From CAZVTU01 sp964630295 (GTDB lineage Bacteria > Patescibacteriota > Minisyncoccia > Minisyncoccales > RBG-13-42-11): DNA of 8,738 nucleotides. Where the stretch lies: the NCBI GenBank assembly GCA_964630295.1, contig CAZVTU010000025.1:1-8738 (forward strand), in the 5' to 3' direction. The position numbers and the translations under genes are program-made. The notes under the pieces were generated by a model. The model made no database searches. It was not told the DNA's origin and was given only the letters and a program-made list of their open reading frames with translations. Shown here piece by piece: positions 5,306 to 8,738 of this stretch; the stretch's first letter is position 1; each line of letters begins with the position of its first letter.

Positions 5306-5351
5306 AAAAAAAGACAATCAAGCTTTTAGTTATAGAGGCTTGATTTTTTTT
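5306..5351 (+). terminator. Intrinsic terminator after the 95-aa gene
   Basis: AATCAAGC (5316-5323) pairs perfectly with GCTTGATT (5338-5345) across a 14-nt loop. Eight T residues (5344-5351) follow. Seven A residues (5306-5312) precede the stem, so it could also work on the minus strand. It separates the ATP-grasp/membrane protein cluster from the Nudix gene. Confidence 0.85.
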
Positions 5352-5367
5352 AAAAATGTGGTAGGCT
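5340..5367 (+). promoter_or_regulatory. Possible promoter of the Nudix gene
   Basis: TTGATT (5340-5345), a 16-nt spacer, and TAGGCT (5362-5367) preceded by GTGG could form a weak promoter overlapping the upstream terminator. GTGGT/ACCAC (5358-5362 with 5371-5375) is a short inverted repeat over the -10 region that might be an operator or hairpin. The match is poor, so this is only a candidate. Confidence 0.25.
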
Positions 5368-5384
5368 TTAACCACTAATTAAAG

Positions 5385-5393
5385 AAAGGGAGG
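5385..5393 (+). promoter_or_regulatory. Strong Shine-Dalgarno site before the Nudix gene
   Basis: AAAGGGAGG is the only strong Shine-Dalgarno sequence I found ahead of a gene here. GGAGG ends 13 nt before the ATG at 5407, which is long. An ATG only 2 nt downstream (5396) opens a two-codon ORF (Met-Ile-stop). The stop (5402-5404) lies 2 nt before the Nudix start, so termination-reinitiation is possible. Confidence 0.6.
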
Positions 5394-5406
5394 TAATGAT
5401 TTAGAA

Positions 5407-5934
5407 ATGATAGAAAGGAGACACTTTGTAACTGGTAACTTTAGATCTCATGCCGTTTTCTTGCCAGAGAAAGAATATGCAACGGTGCTTGATAATGTGG
5501 TTATTGCTTGCGTAGATTGTGTGGTGATCAATCGAAATGGTGAGATGCTTTTGGGTAAAAGGATTATAGAGCCCTGGCCAGATTGGTGGATTGTAGGGGG
5601 CAGAATGAGACCCGGGGAAAGTTTCGAAGAGGCGGCTGCCCGCAATCTCAAACGGGAACTCAATCTTGCTGTTGATCCTGCTCGATTCAAATATTTTGAT
5701 ACATTGTCATTAGTGTTTGCTCGACGAGCTCAACCCCCACAAGAGAATGGGGCTCATGCAATCTCGATTACAATGACTTTATATATAAGTGATGAAGAAA
5801 AAGAAATGATAAGTCCGAACGAGGAATATGAGAAAATCCAATGGTTAGGACCCGAATCTATTTTTATTGATTCTCGATTTCACCCCGCTATTAGGAGGTA
5901 CGCTGCTCTTTTGTTGAAAACCCGCCGAGGTTAA
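5407..5934 (+). CDS. Nudix hydrolase, GDP-mannose mannosyl hydrolase-like
   Basis: This 175-residue cytoplasmic protein has a Nudix fold. The box starts G65-x5-E71 and continues R79-N80-L81-K82-R83-E84-L85-N86-L87. Compared with the standard REUxEExGU, the first two glutamates are replaced by N80 and R83, and G86 by asparagine, while metal-binding E84 is kept. GDP-mannose mannosyl hydrolases (NudD) also lack those glutamates. They share the preceding pattern of a strand, then NGEMLLGKR, then WW-x-x-GGR, so hydrolysis of a GDP-sugar is the best guess; a general NDP-sugar or nucleotide hydrolase is possible. Base composition differs from its neighbours: 35 of 60 bases at 5581-5640 are G or C. 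With the strong Shine-Dalgarno site, this hints at later acquisition. A terminator overlaps its last codons. Confidence 0.85.
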   Translation: MIERRHFVTGNFRSHAVFLPEKEYATVLDNVVIACVDCVVINRNGEMLLGKRIIEPWPDWWIVGGRMRPGESFEEAAARNLKRELNLAVDPARFKYFDTLSLVFARRAQPPQENGAHAISITMTLYISDEEKEMISPNEEYEKIQWLGPESIFIDSRFHPAIRRYAALLLKTRRG

Positions 5935-5955
5935 TACTAAGGCGGGTTATTTTTT
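5919..5955 (+). terminator. Intrinsic terminator overlapping the Nudix stop codon
   Basis: AACCCGCC (5919-5926), inside the last codons, pairs with GGCGGGTT (5941-5948) across a 14-nt loop that contains the stop codon. A T-rich tail (5947-5955, interrupted by one A) follows. It closes the Nudix gene as a single-gene unit before the operon at 6001. Confidence 0.85.
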
Positions 5956-5971
5956 GGATTTTTACCGAAAC

Positions 5972-5980
5972 TATTATAAA
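5972..5980 (+). promoter_or_regulatory. Probable -10 region of the thioredoxin/metal transporter operon
   Basis: TATTATAAA carries overlapping -10-like hexamers (TATTAT 5972-5977, TATAAA 5975-5980), 20-23 nt before the ATG at 6001. No good -35 is visible at the right distance, and the region is almost pure AT, so the exact box is uncertain. Some promoter is expected because a terminator lies immediately upstream. Confidence 0.4.
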
Positions 5981-6000
5981 ATAAATAATATTAATTTTTT

Positions 6001-7146
6001 ATGAAGAAAAAAATATTGTTTAGTTTTATTTTTGTTTTAATTTCTTTATTTTTCCCATTTTTCGCTCAAGGCAAAATTGAAGTTAATTTTTTTTATAGCC
6101 AAAACTGTCCTCATTGCCAGAAAGAGGATGTCTTTTTAGACAATTTAGATAAAAAATATCCTGAAATTGAGATTAAAAAATTCGAGGTAATTCATAATCA
6201 AGAAAATCAGAAGATTTTAAAAGAATTCTATGAAAAATACCGAGTACCAACGGGAAAACAAGGCTGGGTGCCGGTAACTTTTACTCCTACTAAATATTTT
6301 ATTGGTTTTAATGATCAAATTGGAAAAGAAATTGAAAATTGTTTAAAAGAATGTTTAGGAGAAGAAGGAGTAACTTCCCAGCGAATTAAAATTCCCTTTT
6401 TTGGTGAGGTTGATATTTCCAAAATGTCTTTACCAGTCTTAACCGTAATTTTTGGGGCCCTTGATGGTTTTAATCCCTGTGCCATGTGGGTTCTCTTATT
6501 TTTAATTGCTCTTTTAATCAACGCTCATTCCCGAAAAAGAATGTGGTTAATTGGTGGGACTTTTCTGGCTGTCTCGGCTATTGTTTATTATTTAATTTTG
6601 GCTGCTTGGCTAAATTTATTTTTAGCCATTTCTTATGTTAATTTAACTAGGGTTTTAATTGGAATCTTTGCTATCGGATTAGGAGTTTGGCAGATTAAAA
6701 ATTTTATTAAGTTTCGGCCCGGGGTTTGTAAGGTTACCGATGGCAAGGCTGGTTTCCAAGAAAGAATTAAAGATAAATTTAAAAACCATACTGAAAGAAT
6801 TGTCTTATCTCCTTTGACGATTAGTTTGTTTTTGGGGGTGATTTTTTTAGCTTTGGCAGTAAATTTAATTGAATTTTTTTGCTCAGCTGGCCTGCCGGCT
6901 ATTTACACTCGGATTTTAGCCTTACAAAATATTAGCACCTTAACTTATTATTTCTATCTCTTACTTTATACTTTTATTTTTATGTTAGATGACATAATTA
7001 TTTTTTCCCTGGCCATCATCACTTTAAGTAAATTCGGTTTTAGCGAAAAATATAATTACTGGACAACTTTAATTGGCGGATTATTAATTTTACTTTTGGG
7101 TGTTTTATTAATTTTTAAACCCGAATTTTTAATGTTCGCCCAATAA
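6001..7146 (+). CDS. Secreted thioredoxin domain fused to a CcdA-like membrane electron carrier
   Basis: This 381-residue protein has a signal or anchor helix (about 4-23), a thioredoxin-like domain (25-120) and a CcdA/DsbD-like six-helix membrane domain (about 145-375). The thioredoxin part has the active site C36-P-H-C39, a likely cis-proline P91, and a second pair C114/C118. The membrane part has C160 in GFNPC at the first helix and C294 in EFFCSAGLP at the fourth, matching the two membrane cysteines that relay electrons in CcdA. The predicted role is to carry reducing power from cytoplasmic thioredoxin to the outside and keep exported cysteines reduced. The order, thioredoxin first, differs from E. 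coli DsbD, where it is C-terminal. It lies 12 nt upstream of a metal-type ABC ATPase gene, in one operon. Confidence 0.88.
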   Translation: MKKKILFSFIFVLISLFFPFFAQGKIEVNFFYSQNCPHCQKEDVFLDNLDKKYPEIEIKKFEVIHNQENQKILKEFYEKYRVPTGKQGWVPVTFTPTKYFIGFNDQIGKEIENCLKECLGEEGVTSQRIKIPFFGEVDISKMSLPVLTVIFGALDGFNPCAMWVLLFLIALLINAHSRKRMWLIGGTFLAVSAIVYYLILAAWLNLFLAISYVNLTRVLIGIFAIGLGVWQIKNFIKFRPGVCKVTDGKAGFQERIKDKFKNHTERIVLSPLTISLFLGVIFLALAVNLIEFFCSAGLPAIYTRILALQNISTLTYYFYLLLYTFIFMLDDIIIFSLAIITLSKFGFSEKYNYWTTLIGGLLILLLGVLLIFKPEFLMFAQ

Positions 7147-7158
7147 TAATTATTCTCA

Positions 7159-7869
7159 ATGAATAAAAATATAATTCTTAAAGTAGATAATTTAAAAGTA
7201 GAATTAGATGGAGAAAAGATAATTGAGAACTTAACTTTTGAAGTAAAAGAGGGGGAAACCTTAGTAATTTTAGGGCCCAATGGAGCGGGTAAAACTGTTT
7301 TATTAAGAACTTTATTGGGTTTAATTCCTCATCAGGGAAAAATTCAATGGAAGCCGGGAATAAAAATTGGTTATGTTCCTCAGAGATTGCCTTTGATTAA
7401 AGATATTCCTTTAAGTGTTGAGGAGTTTTTTAAGTTGAAAAAATCATCGAAAAAAGAAACTTTGGAACTTTTAGATTCAGTAGGAATAAGGGTAGTCAAT
7501 GTTCTAAAGAGAGGAATTGGTGATTTTTCTTCCGGTCAATTCCAAAGAATATTAATTGCTTGGGGATTAGTTTCAAATCCTCAGGTTTTGCTTTTTGATG
7601 AACCGATGTCAGGCATAGATATCGGAGGAGAGGAGACCATTTATAATCTTTTAGAGAAATTAAAAAAAGAAAGGAATTTAACCGTTCTTTTAGTTACCCA
7701 TGATTTAAGCGTTGTTTATCAAAGAGCAACCAATGTTCTTTGTTTGAATAAAAAAACCTTATGCTACGGTCCGCCAAAAGAAATTTTAACTCCTCAGAAT
7801 TTATCCCAACTCTTTGGTGGAAAAATGAAATTTTACCAACACAAAAATGTTAAATCAATTTATACTTAG
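7159..7869 (+). CDS. Metal-type ABC transporter ATPase (ZnuC/MntA-like)
   Basis: This 236-residue cytoplasmic ATPase has Walker A GPNGAGKT (39-46), Q-loop in IGYVPQ (Q75), signature FSSGQFQR (123-130), Walker B VLLFDE (143-148), D-loop SGID (151-154) and switch histidine H181 in THDLSVV. IGYVPQ, the FQR context and HDLSVV are typical of zinc/manganese importer ATPases. The signature reads SSGQ instead of the common SGGQ. The length is normal. The permease gene overlaps its last 23 nt, indicating translational coupling, and the thioredoxin-CcdA gene lies 12 nt upstream. Zinc, manganese or iron is the likely substrate by family; the exact metal cannot be told. Confidence 0.88.
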   Translation: MNKNIILKVDNLKVELDGEKIIENLTFEVKEGETLVILGPNGAGKTVLLRTLLGLIPHQGKIQWKPGIKIGYVPQRLPLIKDIPLSVEEFFKLKKSSKKETLELLDSVGIRVVNVLKRGIGDFSSGQFQRILIAWGLVSNPQVLLFDEPMSGIDIGGEETIYNLLEKLKKERNLTVLLVTHDLSVVYQRATNVLCLNKKTLCYGPPKEILTPQNLSQLFGGKMKFYQHKNVKSIYT

Positions 7870-8614
7870 TTTAATTACCGGAATTTTTATTGGGGGAGTG
7901 TCAGGATTTTTGGGGACTTTAATGCTTCAAAAAAGAATGGCATTGGTAGCAGGTCCCTTAGGACATTTAGCTTTACCTGGGATTGCTTTGGCTTTACTAT
8001 ATGGTTTTGATGTTTCTTTAGGAGCTTTTCCTTTTATTATTTTAGGAATAATTTTAATTTGGTTATTTGAAATAAGAACAAAATTACCAATGGAGGCCTT
8101 AACTGCTATAGTTTTTGCTTCGGGGGTGGCAATTTCTTTTTTATTTTTACCGATTGAACAAGCAGAAACCGCCTTAATTGGCGACATTTCAAAAGTTGAT
8201 TTTAGAGGAACAATAGTTTCAGCGGTTTTAGCTCTTTTAATATTTTTAATCATTATAAAAATTTTCCCCAAAATGACTTTGATTAATATTTCTGAAGATT
8301 TAGCGAGAGTAGAAGGTATTAATGTTAAAAAATATAATTTCATTTATTTAGGCTGTATTGCTATTGTGGTTGCTTTAGGAGTAAAATTAGTTGGTGGGCT
8401 TTTAACTGCAGCTTTAGTAGCAATTCCCGCTGCTACAGCTAGGAATTTAAGTAAAAGTATTGGAGAATATGGTATTTTAGCTTTGTCTTTAGGAATATTA
8501 TCCGCTATTTTAGGAATTTTTCTCTTTAAATTTTTTCAATTTCCACCAGGCCCCATGATTATTTTGGCAAGCACTTTCTTTTTCTTGATTTCTCTTATTT
8601 TTAAGCGCAGTTGA
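7847..8614 (+). CDS. Metal-type ABC transporter permease (ZnuB/MntB-like)
   Basis: This 255-residue membrane protein has seven to eight predicted helices and belongs to the ABC-3 metal permease family. Supporting motifs are GHLALPGIALALL (39-51), equivalent to the SHAVLPGIAL segment of zinc and manganese permeases; ALIGDI (109-114); and LLTAALVAIPAATARNLS (185-202). In the first motif the histidine (H40) is kept, but the aspartate and serine usual just before it are replaced (AGPLGH in place of GDAVSH). The start at 7847 overlaps the ATPase gene by 23 nt and has no Shine-Dalgarno site, so coupled translation is likely. No solute-binding protein gene is in view on either side, although importers of this class normally need one. 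Confidence 0.88.
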   Translation: MLNQFILSLITGIFIGGVSGFLGTLMLQKRMALVAGPLGHLALPGIALALLYGFDVSLGAFPFIILGIILIWLFEIRTKLPMEALTAIVFASGVAISFLFLPIEQAETALIGDISKVDFRGTIVSAVLALLIFLIIIKIFPKMTLINISEDLARVEGINVKKYNFIYLGCIAIVVALGVKLVGGLLTAALVAIPAATARNLSKSIGEYGILALSLGILSAILGIFLFKFFQFPPGPMIILASTFFFLISLIFKRS

Positions 8615-8622
8615 TTTTTCTC

Positions 8623-8651
8623 TTGACAATATATAATTATGGGTATATACT
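8623..8651 (+). promoter_or_regulatory. Near-consensus promoter of the DUF5320-type gene
   Basis: A perfect TTGACA (8623-8628), a 17-nt spacer and TATACT (8646-8651) match 11 of 12 consensus bases. Transcription should begin near 8658, leaving a leader of about 42 nt before the ATG at 8700. The 8-bp palindrome GTATATAC (8643-8650) overlaps the -10 box and might be a repressor site, but it is too simple to call. It is one of the two strongest promoters in the window. Confidence 0.8.
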
Positions 8652-8699
8652 CAAAATAGGTAAAGGTCGATTTAGATAATAAACTAAAATAAAAAAACT

Positions 8700-8738
8700 A
8701 TGCCATTTGGAGACGGAACAGGACCATTAGGTTTGGGA
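8700..8738 (+). CDS. DUF5320-type protein, N-terminal fragment
   Basis: Only 13 codons are present before the window ends: MPFGDGTGPLGLG. This closely matches the conserved opening of DUF5320 proteins (typically MPxGDxTGPxGxGPxTGRG), small glycine-rich proteins of unknown function found in anaerobes, methanogens and Patescibacteria, often near nitrogenase-cofactor-like (NifB/NifX) or other metal-handling genes. The reading frame is open to the edge. It has its own strong promoter, an AT-rich leader and no Shine-Dalgarno site. Lying downstream of a metal-type ABC operon would fit a metal-related role, but that is inference. Confidence 0.7.
   Translation, partial: MPFGDGTGPLGLG

Noticed and set aside
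7927..8343. Long minus-strand open frame (138 codons) inside the permease gene
   Set aside because: It is a lysine- and isoleucine-rich shadow of a clear ABC-3 permease, with no promoter, no start signal and no protein family character.
8643..8650. GTATATAC palindrome as a metal-regulator (Fur/Zur-like) operator
   Set aside because: It is too short and low in complexity, and is explained by overlap with the -10 region; no second site is seen.
1..8738. Recoded TGA (glycine) as in some Patescibacteria
   Set aside because: All genes are complete under the standard bacterial code, TGA ends two of them (2957 and 8614), and no gene needs in-frame TGA read-through.

Overview
The window looks like part of a draft (probably metagenome-assembled) genome of a small-genome, AT-rich bacterium, most likely a member of the Candidate Phyla Radiation (Patescibacteria). 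I infer this from gene style: a one-zinc CxxC/CxxC ribbon protein, small orphan membrane proteins, a thioredoxin-CcdA fusion, a DUF5320-type start at the right edge, tight gene spacing and almost no Shine-Dalgarno sites. Promoters are bacterial (TTGACA/TATAAT type). TGA acts as a normal stop, so the recoded Gracilibacteria/Absconditabacteria code is excluded. The phylum call is inference, not proof. A 100-N scaffold gap lies at 3305-3404.

Layout: (1) 15-344, a small three-helix membrane protein, then a terminator. (2) 477-2475, a probable operon of a short EncFtn-like ferritin-like protein, a DrrA-type ABC ATPase and its ABC-2 permease. (3) 2514-2957, a four-helix membrane protein, facing a zinc-ribbon gene on the minus strand (3195-3010); a perfect 21-bp bidirectional terminator separates them. 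(4) 3196-3626, a gene-free stretch with a strong minus-strand promoter, two identical 53-nt hairpin-rich repeats on either side of the N gap, and a terminator/antiterminator-like pair ahead of the zinc-ribbon gene. (5) 3627-5283, an ATP-grasp ligase-like gene, a second copy of the four-helix membrane protein, and an orphan 95-aa protein, closed by a terminator. (6) 5407-5934, a Nudix hydrolase resembling GDP-mannose mannosyl hydrolase. It has the only strong Shine-Dalgarno site in the window and a higher GC content. (7) 6001-8614, a probable operon of a secreted-thioredoxin/CcdA fusion, a ZnuC-like ATPase and a ZnuB-like permease, with no solute-binding protein in view. (8) A near-consensus promoter and the first 13 codons of a DUF5320-type protein at the right edge.

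Working together: the 477-2475 operon pairs an iron-binding type of protein with an ABC exporter. The 6001-8614 operon pairs transmembrane electron transfer to an extracytoplasmic thioredoxin domain with a divergent metal-type ABC transporter. Several genes have a -10 box only 6-8 nt before the ATG, which predicts leaderless mRNAs. The strongest candidate for something undescribed is the repeat-containing RNA leader before the zinc-ribbon gene; the second is the redox/metal transporter operon.
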